A stretch of DNA of 64,000 nt from Hyperoodon ampullatus (lineage: Eukaryota; Chordata; Mammalia; Artiodactyla; Ziphiidae). How positions within the stretch are numbered: the first letter of the stretch is position 1; each line of letters opens with the position of its first letter. The stretch covers positions 372,001 to 436,000 of the forward strand of contig CATKHW010000060.1 of the NCBI GenBank assembly GCA_949752795.1, written 5' to 3'. Below, piece by piece: positions 35,466 to 49,597 of the stretch. A model generated the notes under the pieces. That model did no database searches. It worked only from the letters and a program-made list of their open reading frames with translations, and was not told the origin of the DNA. A program made the translations under genes and the position numbers.

Positions 35466-37204
35466 TGTATGGGAAACCTAGAGAATGGACACCCTCTGAT
35501 GGTGAAAGGTTTCTAAAACTCTACTAATTTTTTTCCCTCCATGTGCTGCAGCTTGACATTCCAACTGCTTTAATATCAATCTCCCAACTTGGAGAGTCAG
35601 CCCCTATAACCTCCTGGTTCGCACAGTTGGCACATTGTGCAGAGGATATAAGGGAAGAGGGAGAACCAATGAGAGAGTAGCTGTAGGCATTTGGACGGCC
35701 ACATGTCACTCTAATTTCCCGTCACGAAGAAGAATTAACCAAACTCTCAGCCTGCCCCACCCCCATAACTAGTATAGGTCCTGAAGCAAAATTGTGGGTT
35801 TGCGGTCAGCTCACAAAAACACAAGTTGAAAAATGGAGCTCAGGGGCACAGCAATTCACTAACTTGCAGAGTTATACAGGACTACTCTCTTCCAAAAATC
35901 TGTTGAGGAAAAGCCATGAGGCGGACTTGAAAATGAGGGAGATTTGCATGAAACAGATTTCCAGAAGTACATTGGAATCACCTTTAAACACAGGAAAAGC
36001 ATCACAACTTCGACAATTATGGAATTGTCCATAAAGGGTGCATGCGTTTTCTCCTGAATATATTCAGGAGAAAACGCATACACCCATTTTGGCCAACCAA
36101 GCAACCGCACAATGCAAATCTGCACTACAAAGAAGTATCACTTCCCACCAGTCAAAAGGGATATCCGTAAAATGTGTAAAAACCAGAAAGGCAAGAGGGG
36201 CTCTAGAGAACAGGGAGCCTTGTTATGCTGATGGGTGGGATGCAGATTGCCAACAGCCACTCTGGAGGAGTGCACTGTGTTCCCTAAAAGAATTAAACAA
36301 CAGAGCTTCACAACCTAAGGCACTTCCAGTCATGGGAATATACCTTGGGGAAATTGAAAATCAATAAGACACAGCCAACCCAAAATATAGGGCAGCACTG
36401 CTTACAAGAACCTCGACTTCAGGACACCTTAAATATCCCAGTAAAGACAAAAATAGTAAAGAAATTGTGGTACATATGTACGATGGAATATCCCTCAGCC
36501 ATGAAATCAATGTCATAAGACCAGTAGCAGCATAATGAGTGGATTCATGTACGATGATTCTAACTGAAATAAGTCACACAGAAAAAGAAACTTATCATAA
36601 GATATCACTTATGAAGGTCTTGTAAACATGGAGAAACATGAACTGAATTAGGAAAGAGAAGAGTCTCACATTTAGAAAACACTCTTATGCCTGCTCAAGA
36701 GGAAAGGAGAGGTGGGGTTATGCATAAAACCAGAGTTTGATATTAGCACAGGTACGGTTGCATAAACCAAATACAAAATAGACAAGACCTACACTTTCCT
36801 CACTGAACGGGCCTCAACACCCCTATTCCCCGCAGAGTAGTATATCTGACTAGTAAGAATCTTAAAACCTATGTATTGATATGTCTCCATAAGGGAACCA
36901 AGTGTGTCTAGAATGACATAAACACGGCAGAGAGAATCAGCTCAAACCCACTATAAAAATGAATTTCAAAACAAAACAAATAAACAGTGAAATTCTTACA
37001 CAATACCTTCAGGGGTTCTGATGAAACTTAGAATGACCCTATCTACAATGACAGCTGGATGTGGCATAAGGCTGGTCACTTGGGTCTGAGAGGATTGGTG
37101 AGATTGGGTGAGAAAATGCAGACCGTTTAAAGCAATAATACCTGGCACCCATTCCATGGGTCCCAACTCTCCAGGTAGAAGGGAATATCACTACAGTTAT
37201 AACA
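35466..37204 (+). repeat. Satellite copy E2, moderately diverged
   Basis: Full unit of 1,739 bp. Shares cccgtcacgaagaag and tatggaattgtccataaaggg with E3, which sets these two apart from all other copies. The right palindrome arm and tip are preserved, and the outer left arm has changed. Confidence 0.9.
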
Positions 37205-38943
37205 TGTATGGGAAACCTAGAGAATGGACACCATCTGATGGTGAAAGGTTTCTAAAACTCTACTAATTTTTTTTTTCTCCTTGTGCACCAGTTTGACATT
37301 CCAACTCCTTTAGTATCAATCTCCGAAGTTGGAGAGTCAGCACCTATAACCTCCTGGTTCGCACATTTGGCACGTTGTGTAGAGGATATAAGGGAAGAGG
37401 GAGAAACAATTAGAGAGTAGCTGTAGGCATTTGGATGGCCACATGTCACTCTAAATTCCCGTCACGAAGAAGAATTAACAAACTCAGAGCCAGCCCCCCC
37501 AATGGAACCAGTATAGGTCCTGAAGAAAAATTGTGGATTGGTAGTCAGCTCACAAAAACGCGAGTTGAAAAATGGAGCTCAGGGGCACAGCAATTCACTA
37601 ACTTGCCGAGTTATAAAGGACTACTCTCTTCCAAAAATCTGTTGAGAGAAAGCCATGAGGCGGACTTGAAAATGAGGCAGAAGTGCACGAAACAGATTTC
37701 CAGAAGTACATTGGATTCGCCTTTAAACACAGGAAAAGCATCACAACTTCGACAATTATGGAATTGTCCATAAAGGGCGCATGCATTTTCTCCTGAATAT
37801 ATTCAGGAGAAAACGCATACGCCCTTTTTGGCCAACCAAGCAACCGCACAATGCAAATCTGCACTACAAAGAAGTATCACTTCCAACCGGTCAAAAGGGA
37901 CATCCGTAAAATGTGTAAAAACAAGAAAGGCAAGACAGGATCTGGAGAAGAGGGAGCCTTGTTATGCGGATGGGTGAGTTGTAAATTGCCAACAGCCACT
38001 CTGGAGGAGTGCATTGTGTTCCCAAAAAGAAGTAAACAACAGTGCTTCACAACCTAAGGCACTTCCAGTCATGGGAATATACCTTGGGAAAATTGAAAAT
38101 CAATAAGACACAGCCACCCCAAAATTTATGGCAGCACTGCTTACAAGAACCTCGACTTCGGGACACCTTATATATCCCAGGAAAGACAAAAATGGTAAAG
38201 AAATTGTGGTATATACGTATGATGGAATATCCCTCAGCCATGAAGTCAATGTAATAAGGCCAGTAGCAACATAATGACGGGATTCATGTACGATGACTCT
38301 AACTGAAAAAATCACACAGAAAAATAAACTTATCATAAGATATCACTTATGAAGGGTATATAAAAATGGCTACACATGGAAGGAATTAGGAAAGGGAACA
38401 GAGTCTCATATTTAGAAAACACTCTTATGCATGCTAAAGGGGAAAGCAGAGGTGGGGTGATGAATAAAACCAGAGTTTGATATTAGCACAGGTACGGTTC
38501 CATAATCCAAATACAGAACAGACAAGACCTATTACTTCCTCTGTGAACGGGACTCAAAACCCCATATTTCCGCAGAGGAATATATCTGACTAGTAAGAAT
38601 CTTAAAACCTATGTATTGATATGTCTCCGTAAGGGAATCAAGTTTGTCTAGACTGGCATAAACATGGCAGCGAGAATCAGCTCAAACCCACGATAAAAAG
38701 GGAATTCAAAAACAAAACAAAAAACAGGGAAATTCTTTACAATTCCTTCAGGGTCTCTGATGAAACCTGGAATGACCTTATCTACAACGACAGCTGGATG
38801 TGGCATAAGGCTGGACACTTGGGACTGAGAGGGTTGGTGAGAGTGGGTGAGCAAATGCAGACCCTTTAAAACAATAATATGTGGCACCCATTCCATGGGA
38901 CTCAACTCTCCAGGTTGAAGGAACTATTACTACATCTATAACA
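37205..38943 (+). repeat. Satellite copy E3, moderately diverged
   Basis: Full unit of 1,739 bp, sister to E2. The final 350 bp are closer to the main array than the rest is, so it looks like a transition copy. Confidence 0.9.
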
Positions 38944-40683
38944 TGTACGGAAAACCTAGAGAACGGACACACTGTGAATACGAAAGGTTTCTAAAACTCA
39001 AAGAATAGTCCCTCTCCTGGTGCTCTGGTTTCACTTTCCAACTGCTTTATTATCAGTCTCCCAACTTGAAGAGACAGCCCCTTTAACCTGCTGGTGCGCA
39101 CAGGTTGCCAATTTGGCAGAGGATGAAAGGGAAGAGGGAGAACCAATGAGAGAGTAGCTGTTAGGCATTTGGAAGGGCACATATCACTCTAACATCCCGG
39201 CAGGAAGAAGAATTAACCAAAGTCTCAGCCCCCCACCGGGAACCAGCATAGGTCCTGAACCAGAATTTTGGACTTGCGGTCAGCTCACAAAAAACGAGAT
39301 GAAAAATGGAGCTCAGGGGCACAGCAATTCACAAACTGGCCGAGTAATAAAGGACAACTATCGTCCAAAAATCTGTTGAGGGAAGGCAACGAGGCGGACT
39401 TGAAAGCGAGGCAGAATAGCAGGAAACAGATTTCAAGAGGTACGTTGGAATCGCCTTTAAAGCACAGGAAGAGGGGCACAACTTCGACAATGATGCACTT
39501 GGCCAAAAAGGGCGTATGCGTTTTCTTCTGAATATATTCAGGAGAAAACGCATACGCCGTTTTTGGCCAAGCAAGCAAGCGGGCAATGCAAATCTGCACT
39601 AAAAAGAAGTATCACTTCCCACCGGTCAAAAGGGACATCCACAAAATGTGTAAAAACCAGAAAGGCAAGACAGGCCCTGGAGAACAGGGAGCCTTGTTAT
39701 GCTGATGGGCGGGATGTAAATTGCCAACTGCCTCTCTGGAGGAGTACATTGTGTTCCCTAAAACAAGTAAAGAACAGAGCTAAAGAGCCAAGGGCACTTC
39801 CAGTCTAGGGAATATACCTTGGGAAAACTGAAAATCAATAAGACAGAGCCACCCAAAAATTTAGGGCTGCACTGCTTACAAGGACCTCAACTTGGGTACA
39901 CCTTAAATATCCAAGGAAATATAAAAATGGTTCAAAAAATTGTGGTACTTACATACGATGGAATATCCCTCCGCCATGAAATCAATGTCATAAGACCAGT
40001 AGCAGCAAAATGGGTGTATTCAGGTACGATGATTCTAAGTGAAATAAGTCACACAGAAAAAGAAACATATCATAAGATATCACTTATGAAGATCCTGTAA
40101 ACATGGCTACACTTGAACTGAGTTAGGAAAGAGAACAGTGTCTCACATTTAGAAAACACTCTTATGCCTGCTTAAGGGGGAAGGAGAGGTGGGGTGATGC
40201 ATAAAACCAGAGTTTGATATAAGCACAGGTACCGTTCCAAAAACCAACAATGGAATAGACAAGACCTACACCTTCTTCAGTGAAAGGGACTCAAAACACC
40301 ATATTTCCCGCAGAGGGATATAACTGACTAGTAAGAATCTTAAAACCTATGTATTGATATGTCTCCGTAAGGGAATCAAGTGTGTCTAGACTGGCATAAA
40401 CATGGCAGCGCGAATCAGCTCAAACCCACTATAAAAAGGAATTTCAAAAACAAAACAACAAAAACTGTGAAATTCTTTACAATTCCTTCAGGGTCTCTAA
40501 TGAAACCTGGAATGACCCTATCTACAACGACAGCTGGATGTGGCATAACGAGGGACACTTGGGACTGAGACGATTGGTGAGATTGGGTGAGCAAATGCAG
40601 ACCCTTTTATGCACAAATGCATGGCACCCATTCCATGGGTCCCAACTCTCCAGGTTGAAGGGAATATTACTACAGATATAACA
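38944..40683 (+). repeat. Satellite copy E4 (left-block subfamily)
   Basis: Reads gggaaccagcataggtcctg like copies C1-C3, not ggaatcagtatagatcctg as in E5-E18. The palindrome at 39498-39571 has two mismatches. Confidence 0.92.
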
Positions 40684-42423
40684 TGTACGGGAATCCTAGA
40701 GAACAGACACACTGTGAATACGAAAGGTTTCTAAAACTCAACGAATAGTCCCTCTCCTGGTGCTCCGGTTTGACTTTCCATCTGCTTTATTATCAACCTC
40801 CCAACTTGGAGAGACAGCCCCTTTAACCTCCTGGTTCGCACAGGTTGCCAATTTGGCAGAGGATGAAAGGGAAGAGGGAGAACCAATGAGAGAGTAGCTG
40901 TTAGGCATTTGGACGGGCACATATCACTGTAATTTCCCGGCAGGAAGAAGAATTAACCAAAGTCTCAGCCACCCACCAGGAATCAGTATAGATCCTGAAC
41001 CAAAATTTTGGACTTGCGGTCAGCTCACCAAAAACGAGTTGAAAAATGGAGCTCAGGGGCACAGCAATTCACAAACTGGCCGAGTAATAAAGGACAACTA
41101 TCGTCCAAAAATCTGTTGAGGGAAGGCAACGAGGCGGACTTGAAAGCGAGGCAGAATAGCAGGAAACAGATTTCCAGAGGTACATTGGAATCGCCTTTAA
41201 AGCACAGGAAGAGGGGCACAACTTCGACAATGATGCACTTGGCCAAAAAGGGCATATGCCTTTTCTCCTGAATATATTCAGGAGAAAACGCATACGCCCT
41301 TTTTGGCCAAGCAAGCAAGCGGGCAATGCAAATCTGCACTACAAAGAAGTATCACTTCCCACCGGTCAAAAGGGACATCCACAAAATGTGTAAAAACCAG
41401 AAAGGCAAGACAGGCCCTGGAGAACAGGGAGCCTTGTTATGCTGATGGGCGGGATGTAAATTTCCAACTGCCTCTCTGGAGGAGTGCATTGTGTTCCGTA
41501 AAACAAGTAAACAACAGAGCTACAGAGCCAAGGGCACTTCCAGTCTAGGGAATATACTTGGGAAAAACTGAAAATCAATAAGACAGAGCCACCCCAAAAT
41601 TTTGGGCTGCACTGCTTACAAGGACCTCAACTTGGGTACACCTTAAATATCCCAGGAAATATAAAAATGGTTCAAAAAATTGTGGTACTTACGTACGATG
41701 GAATATCCCTCAGCCATGAAATCAATGTCATAAGACCAGTAGCAGCAAAATGGGTGGATTCAGGTACGATGATTCTAAGTGAAATAAGTCACAGAGAAAA
41801 AGAAACTTATCATAAGTTATCACTTATGAAGATCCTGTAAACATGGCTACACTTGAACTGAGTTAGGAAAGAGAACAGTGTCTCACATTTAGAAAACACT
41901 CTTATGCCTGCTTAAGGGGGAAGGAGAGGTGGGGTGATGCATAAAACCAGAGTTTGATATAAGCACAGGTACCGTTCCAAAAACCAACTATGGAATAGAC
42001 AAGACCTACACCTTCCTCAGTGAAAGGGACTCAAAACCCCATATTTCCCGCAGAGGAATATATCTGACTAGTAAGAATCTTAAAACCTATGTATTGATAT
42101 GTCTCCATAAGGGAATCAAGTGTGTCTAGACTGGCACAAACATGGCAGCGAGAATCAGCTCAAACCCACTATAAAAAGGAATTTCAAAAATAAAACAAAA
42201 AAAACTGGGAAATTCTTTACAATTCCTTCAGGGTCTCTGATGAAACCTGAAATGACCCTATCTACAATGACAGCTGGATGTGGCATAAGGCTGGACACTT
42301 GGGACTGAGAGGATTGGTGAGATTGGGTGAGCAAATGCAGACCCTTTAAAGCAATAATGCATGGCACACATTCCATGGGTCCCAACTCTCCAGGTTGAAG
42401 GGAATATTACTACAGATATAACA
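40684..42423 (+). repeat. Satellite copy E5, type alpha
   Basis: 1,740 bp. Variants: Agg, Caac, tatgcC with a second change (ggcata), ttcAgg, ttccG, caataagacaga. First copy with ggaatcagtatagatcc. Confidence 0.92.
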
Positions 42424-44380
42424 TGTACGGGAATCCTAGAGAACGGACACACTGTGAATACGAAAGGTTTCTAAAACTCAACGAATAGTCCCTCTCCTGG
42501 TGCTCCGGTTTGACTTTCCATCTGCTTTATTATCAACCTCCCAACTTGGAGAGACAGCCCCTTTAACCTCCTGGTTCGCACAGGTTGCCAATTTGGCAGA
42601 GGATGAAAGGGAAGAGGGAGAACCAATGAGAGAGTAGCTGTTAGGCATTTGGACGGGCACATATCACTGTAATTTCCCGGCAGGAAGAAGAATTAACCAA
42701 AGTCTCAGCCACCCACCGGGAATCAGTATAGATCCTGAACCAAAATTTTGGACTTGCGGTCAGCTCACCAAAAACGAGTTGAAAAATGGAGCTCAGGGGC
42801 ACAGGAATTCACAAACTGGCCGAGTAATAAAGGAGAACTATCGTCCAAAAATCTGTTGAGGGAAGGCAACGAGGCGGACTTGAAAGCGAGGCAGAATAGC
42901 AGGAAACAGATTTCAAGAGGTACGTTGGAATCGCCTTTAAAGCACAGGAAGAGGGGCACAACTTCGACAATGATGCACTTGGCCAAAAAGGGCGTATGCC
43001 TTTTCTCCTGAATATATTCAGGAGAAAACGCATACGCCCTTTTTGGCCAAGCAAGCAAGCGGGCAATGCAAATCTGCACTACAAAGAAGTATCACTTCCC
43101 ACCGGTCAAAAGGGACATCCACAAAATGTGTAAAAACCAGAAAGGCAAGACAGGCCCTGGAGAACAGGGAGCCTTGTTATGCTGATGGGCGGGATGTAAA
43201 TTGCCAACTGCCTCTCTGGAGGAGTGCATTGTGTTCCGTAAAACAAGTAAACAACAGAGCTACAGAGCCAAGGGCACTTCCAGTCTAGGGAATATACTTG
43301 GGAAAAACTGAAAATCAATAAGACAGAGCCACCCCAAAATTTTGGGCTGCACTGCTTACAAGGACCTCAACTTGGGTACACCTTAAATATCCCAGGAAAT
43401 ATAAAAATGGTTCAAAAAATTGTGGTACTTACGTACGATGGAATATCCCTCAGCCATGAAATCAATGTCATAAGACCAGTAGCAGCAAAATGGGTGGATT
43501 CAGGTACGATGATTCTAAGTGAAATAAGTCACAGAGAAAAAGAAACTTATCATAAGTTATCACTTATGAAGATCCTGTAAACATGGCTACACTTGAACTG
43601 AGTTAGGAAAGAGAACAGTGTCTCACATTTAGAAAACACTCTTATGCCTGCTTAAGGGGGAAGGAGAGGTGGGGTGATGCATAAAACCAGAGTTTGATAT
43701 AAGCACAGGTACCGTTCCAAAAACCAACTATGGAATAGACAAGACCTACACCTTCCTCAGTGAAAGGGACTCAAAACCCCATATTTCCCGCAGAGGAATA
43801 TATCTGACTAGTAAGAATCTTAAAACCTATGTATTGATATGTCTCCGTAAGGGAATCAAGTGTGTCTAGACTGGCACAAACATGGCAGCGAGAATCAGCT
43901 CAAACCCACTATAAAAATGAATTTCAAAAATAAAACAGGGGCTTCCCTGGTGGCGCAGTGGTTGAGAGTCCGCCTGCCGATGCAGGGGACATGGGTTCGT
44001 GCCCCGGTCCGGGAAGATCCCACATGCCGTGGAGCGGCTGGGCCTGTGAGCCATGGCAGCTGAGGCTGTGCTCCGCAACGGGAGAGGCCACAACAGTGAG
44101 AGACCCGCATACCACAAAAAAAAAATAAATAAATAAATAAAAAAAAAAACAAACAAAAAAACTGGGAAATTCTTTACAATTCCTTCAGGGTCTCTGATGA
44201 AACCTGAAATGACCCTATCTACAATGACAGCTGGATGTGGCATAAGGCTGGACACTTGGGACTGAGAGGATTGGTGAGATTGGGTGAGCAAATGCAGACC
44301 CTTTAAAGCAATAATGCATGGCACACATTCCATGGGTCCCAACTCTCCAGGTTGAAGGGAATATTACTACAGATATAACA
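42424..44380 (+). repeat. Satellite copy E6, alpha/beta recombinant carrying a SINE
   Basis: 1,957 bp because of the SINE at 43938. Variants: Ggg, Gaac and tatgcC (beta-like) in the first part, then ttcAgg, ttccG and caataagacaga (alpha) after about offset 590. The same combination recurs in E13. Confidence 0.92.
43938..44160 (+). mobile_element. CHR-type SINE (cetacean CHR-2-like, shortened form)
   Basis: A tRNA-derived SINE of about 178 bp body plus an A-rich tail (aaataaataaataaataa), inserted after aatttcaaaaataaaaca. An A box (tggcgcagtgg, 43951-43961) and a B-box-like ggttcgtgcc (43994-44003) are present for RNA polymerase III. Compared with the full-length element as I remember it, the part between gagccatgg and tgtgctccgcaacgg lacks about 15 bp. 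I recall such deletions as marking cetacean subfamilies. Target-site duplication cannot be read cleanly because the site is A-rich. All other satellite copies have an empty site here. Confidence 0.93.
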
Positions 44381-46119
44381 TGTACGGGAATCCTAGAGAA
44401 CGGACACACTGTGAATACGAAAGGTTTCTAAAACTCAACGAATAGTCCCTCTCCTGGTGCTCCGGTTTGACTTTCCATCTGCTTTATTATCAACCTCCCA
44501 ACTTGGAGAGACAGCCCCTTTAACCTCCTGGTTCGCACAGGTTGCCAATTTGGCAGAGGATGAAAGGGAAGAGGGAGAACCAATGAGAGAGTAGCTGTTA
44601 GGCATTTGGACGGGCACATATCACTGTAATTTTCCGGCAGGAAGAAGAATTAACCAAAGTCTCAGCCACCCACCGGGAATCAGTATAGATCCGGAACCAA
44701 AATTTTGGACTTGCGGTCAGCTCACCAAAAACGAGTTGAAAAATGGAGCTCAGGGGCACAGCAATTCACAAACTGGCCGAGTAATAAAGGACAACTATCG
44801 TCCAAAAATCTGTTGAGGGAAGGCAACGAGGCGGACTTGAAAGCGAGGCAGAATAGCAGGAAACAGATTTCAAGAGGTACGTTGGAATCGCCTTTAAAGC
44901 ACAGGAAGAGGGGCACAACTTCGACAATGATGCACTTGGCCAAAAAGGGCGTATGCCTTTTCTCCTGAATATATTCTGGAGAAAACGCATACGCCCTTTT
45001 TGGCCAAGCAAGCAAGCGGGCAATGCAAATCTGCACTACAAAGAAGTATCACTTCCCACCGGTCAAAAGGGACATCCACAAAATGTGTAAAAACCAGAAA
45101 GGCAAGACAGGCCCTGGAGAACAGGGAGCCTTGTTATGCTGATGGGCGGGATGTAAATTGCCAACTGCCTCTCTGGAGGAGTGCATTGTGTTCCCTAAAA
45201 CAAGTAAACAACAGAGCTACAGAGCCAAGGGCACTTCCAGTCTAGGGAATATACCTTGGGAAAACTGAAAATCAAAAAGACACAGCCACCCCAAAATTTA
45301 GGGCTGCACTGCTTACAAGGACCTCAACTTGGGTACACCTTAAATATCCCAGGAAATATAAAAATGGTTCAAAAAATTGTGGTACTTACGTACGATGGAA
45401 TATCCCTCAGCCATGAAATCAATGTCATAAGACCAGTAGCAGCAAAATGGGTGGATTCAGGTACGATGATTCTAAGTGAAATAAGTCACAGAGAAAAAGA
45501 AACTTATCATAAGATATCACTTATGAAGATCCTGTAAACATGGCTACACTTGAACTGAGTTAGGAAAGAGAACAGTGTCTCACATTTAGAAAACACTCTT
45601 ATGCCTGCTTAAGTGGGAAGGAGAGGTGGGGTGATGCATAAAACCAGAGTTTGATATAAGCACAGGTATCGTTCCAAAAACCAACTATGGAATAGACAAG
45701 ACCTACACCTTCCTCAGTGAAAGGGACTCAAAACCCCATATTTCCCGCAGAGGAATATATCTGACTAGTAAGAATCTTAAAACCTATGTATTGATATGTC
45801 TCCGTAAGGGAATCAAGTGTGTCTAGACTGGCACAAACATGGCAGCGAGAATCAGCTCAAACCCACTATAAAAAGGAATTTCAACAATAAAACAAAAAAA
45901 CTGGGAAATTCTTTACAATTCCTTCAGGGTCTCTGATGAAACCTGAAATGACCCTATCTACAATGACAGCTGGATGTGGCATAAGGCTGGACACTTGGGA
46001 CTGAGAGGATTGGTGAGATTGGGTGAGCAAATGCAGACCCTTTAAAGCAATAATGCATGGCACACATTCCATGGGTCCCAACTCTCCAGGTTGAAGGGAA
46101 TATTACTACAGATATAACA
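44381..46119 (+). repeat. Satellite copy E7, type beta
   Basis: 1,739 bp. Ggg, Caac, tatgcC, ttcTgg, ttccC, caaaaagacaca. Shares atccggaacc with E15, and gcttaagtggg and caacaataaaac with E9. Confidence 0.93.
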
Positions 46120-47858
46120 TGTACGGGAATCCTAGAGAACGGACACACTGTGAATACGAAAGGTTTCTAAAACTCAACGAATAGTCCCTCTCCTGGTGCT
46201 CCGGTTTGACTTTCCATCTGCTTTATTATCAACCTCCCAACTTGGAGAGACAGCCCCTTTAACCTCCTGGTTCGCACAGGTTGCCAATTTGGCAGAGGAT
46301 GAAAGGGAAGAGGGAGAACCAATGAGAGAGTAGCTGTTAGGCATTTGGACGGGCACATATCACTGTAATTTCCCGGCAGGAAGAAGAATTAACCAAAGTC
46401 TCAGCCACCCACCAGGAATCAGTATAGATCCTGAACCAAAATTTTGGACTTGCGGTCAGCTCACCAAAAACGAGTTGAAAAATGGAGCTCAGGGGCACAG
46501 CAATTCACAAACTGGCCGAGTAATAAAGGACAACTATCGTCCAAAAATCTGTTGAGGGAAGGCAACGAGGCGGACTTGAAAGCGAGGCAGAATAGCAGGA
46601 AACAGATTTCAAGAGGTACGTTGGAATCGCCTTTAAAGCACAGGAAGAGGGGCACAACTTCGACAATGATGCACTTGGCCAAAAAGGGCGTATGCGTTTT
46701 CTCCTGAATATATTCAGGAGAAAACGCATACGCCCTTTTTGGCCAAGCAAGCAAGCGGGCAATGCAAATCTGCACTACAAAGAAGTATCACTTCCCACCG
46801 GTCAAAAGGGACATCCACAAAATGTGTAAAAACCAGAAAGGCAAGACAGGCCCTGGAGAACAGGGAGCCTTGTTATGCTGATGGGCGGGATGTAAATTGC
46901 CAACTGCCTCTCTGGAGGAGTGCATTGTGTTCCGTAAAACAAGTAAACAACAGAGCTACAGAGCCAAGGGCACTTCCAGTCTAGGGAATATACTTGGGAA
47001 AAACTGAAAATCAATAAGACAGAGCCACCCCAAAATTTTGGGCTGCACTGCTTACAAGGACCTCAACTTGGGTACACCTTAAATATCCCAGGAAATATAA
47101 AAATGGTTCAAAAAATTGTGGTACTTACGTACGATGGAATATCCCTCAGCCATGAAATCAATGTCATAAGACCAGTAGCAGCAAAATGGGTGGATTCAGG
47201 TACGATGATTCTAAGTGAAATAAGTCACAGAGAAAAAGAAACTTATCATAAGTTATCACTTATGAAGATCCTGTAAACATGGCTACACTTGAACTGAGTT
47301 AGGAAAGAGAACAGTGTCTCACATTTAGAAAACACTCTTATGCCTGCTTAAGGGGGAAGGAGAGGTGGGGTGATGCATAAAACCAGAGTTTGATATAAGC
47401 ACAGGTACCGTTCCAAAAACCAACTATGGAAGAGACAAGACCTACACCTTCCTCAGTGAAAGGGACTCAAAACCCCATATTTCCCGCAGAGGAATATATC
47501 TGACTAGTAAGAATCTTAAAACCTATGTATTGATATGTCTCCGTAAGGGAATCAAGTGTGTCTAGACTGGCACAAACATGGCAGCGAGAATCAGCTCAAA
47601 CCCACTATAAAAAGGAATTTCAAAAATAAAACAAAAAAACTGGGAAATTCTTTACAATTCCTTCAGGGTCTCTGATGAAACCTGAAATGACCCTATCTAC
47701 AATGACAGCTGGATGTGGCATAAGGCTGGACACTTGGGACTGAGAGGATTGGTGAGATTGGGTGAGCAAATGCAGACCCTTTAAAGCAATAATGCATGGC
47801 ACACATTCCATGGGTCCCAACTCTCCAGGTTGAAGGGAATATTACTACAGATATAACA
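46120..47858 (+). repeat. Satellite copy E8, type alpha
   Basis: Agg, Caac, tatgcG, ttcAgg, ttccG, caataagacaga. Perfect palindrome at 46674-46747. Confidence 0.93.
46674..46747. repeat. Perfect 74-bp palindrome in E8
   Basis: Same sequence as at 554-627, with all 37 pairs matching. Confidence 0.97.
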
Positions 47859-49597
47859 TGTACGGGAATCCTAGAGAACGGACACACTGTGAATACGAAA
47901 GGTTTCTAAAACTCAACGAATAGTCCCTCTCCTGGTGCTCCAGTTTGACTTTCCATCTGCTTTATTATCAACCTCCCAACTTGGAGAGACAGCCCCTTTA
48001 ACCTCCTGGTTCGCACAGGTTGCCAATTTGGCAGAGGATGAAAGGGAAGAGGGAGAACCAATGAGAGAGTAGCTGTTAGGCATTTGGACGGGCACATATC
48101 ACTGTAATTTCCCGGCAGGAAGAAGAATTAACCAAAGTCTCAGCCACCCACCGGGAATCAGTATAGATCCTGAACCAAAATTTTGGACTTGCGGTCAGCT
48201 CACCAAAAACGAGTTGAAAAATGGAGCTCAGGGGCACAGCAATTCACAAACTGGCCGAGTAATAAAGGAGAACTATCGTCCAAAAATCTGTTGAGGGAAG
48301 GCAACGAGGCGGACTTGAAAGCGAGGCAGAATAGCAGGAAACAGATTTCAAGAGGTACGTTGGAATCGCCTTTAAAGCACAGGAAGAGGGGCACAACTTC
48401 GACAATGATGCACTTGGCCAAAAAGGGCGTATGCCTTTTCTCCTGAATATATTCTGGAGAAAACGCATACGCCCTTTTTGGCCAAGCAAGCAAGCGGGCA
48501 ATGCAAATCTGCACTACAAAGAAGTATCACTTCCCACCGGTCAAAAGGGACATCCACAAAATGTGTAAAAACCAGAAAGGCAAGACAGGCCCTGGAGAAC
48601 AGGGAGCCTTGTTATGCTGATGGGCGGGATGTAAATTGCCAACTGCTTCTCTGGAGGAGTGCATTGTGTTCCCTAAAACAAGTAAACAACAGAGCTACAG
48701 AGCCAAGGGCACTTCCAGTCTAGGGAATATACCTTGGGAAAACTGAAAATCAAAAAGACACAGCCACCCCAAAATTTAGGGCTGCACTGCTTACAAGGAC
48801 CTCAACTTGGGTACACCTTAAATATCCCAGGAAATATAAAAATGGTTCAAAAAATTGTGGTACTTACGTACGATGGAATATCCCTCAGCCATGAAATCAA
48901 TGTCATAAGACCAGTAGCAGCAAAATGGGTGGATTCAGGTACGATGATTCTAAGTGAAATAAGTCACAGAGAAAAAGAAACTTATCATAAGATATCACTT
49001 ATGAAGATCCTGTAAACATGGCTACACTTGAACTGAGTTAGGAAAGAGAACAGTGTCTCACATTTAGAAAACACTCTTATGCCTGCTTAAGTGGGAAGGA
49101 GAGGTGGGGTGATGCATAAAACCAGAGTTTGATATAAGCACAGGTACCGTTCCAAAAACCAACTATGGAATAGACAAGACCTACACCTTCCTCAGTGAAA
49201 GGGACTCAAAACCCCATATTTCCCGCAGAGGAATATATCTGACTAGTAAGAATCTTAAAACCTATGTATTGATATGTCTCCGTAAGGGAATCAAGTGTGT
49301 CTAGACTGGCACAAACATGGCAGCGAGAATCAGCTCAAACCCACTATAAAAAGGAATTTCAACAATAAAACAAAAAAACTGGGAAATTCTTTACAATTCC
49401 TTCAGGGTCTCTGATGAAACCTGAAATGACCCTATCTACAATGACAGCTGGATGTGGCATAAGGCTGGACACTTGGGACTGAGAGGATTGGTGAGATTGG
49501 GTGAGCAAATGCAGACCCTTTAAAGCAATAATGCATGGCACACATTCCATGGGTCCCAACTCTCCAGGTTGAAGGGAATATTACTACAGATATAACA
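47859..49597 (+). repeat. Satellite copy E9, type beta
   Basis: Ggg, Gaac, tatgcC, ttcTgg, ttccC, caaaaagacaca. Private-to-pair change tgctccagtttgac shared with E11. The palindrome at 48413-48486 has two mismatched pairs. Confidence 0.93.

Noticed and set aside
41008..41271. An 87-codon plus-strand frame starting MDLRSAHQKRVEKW, found in most satellite copies
   Set aside because: Its persistence follows from near-identity of the copies. It lies partly in degraded L1 sequence and runs into the palindrome, with several overlapping frames open on the other strand.
41025..41339. A 104-codon minus-strand frame recurring in the satellite units
   Set aside because: It spans the palindrome and overlaps the plus-strand frame. 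There is no sign of a start context, a known domain or codon-level constraint.
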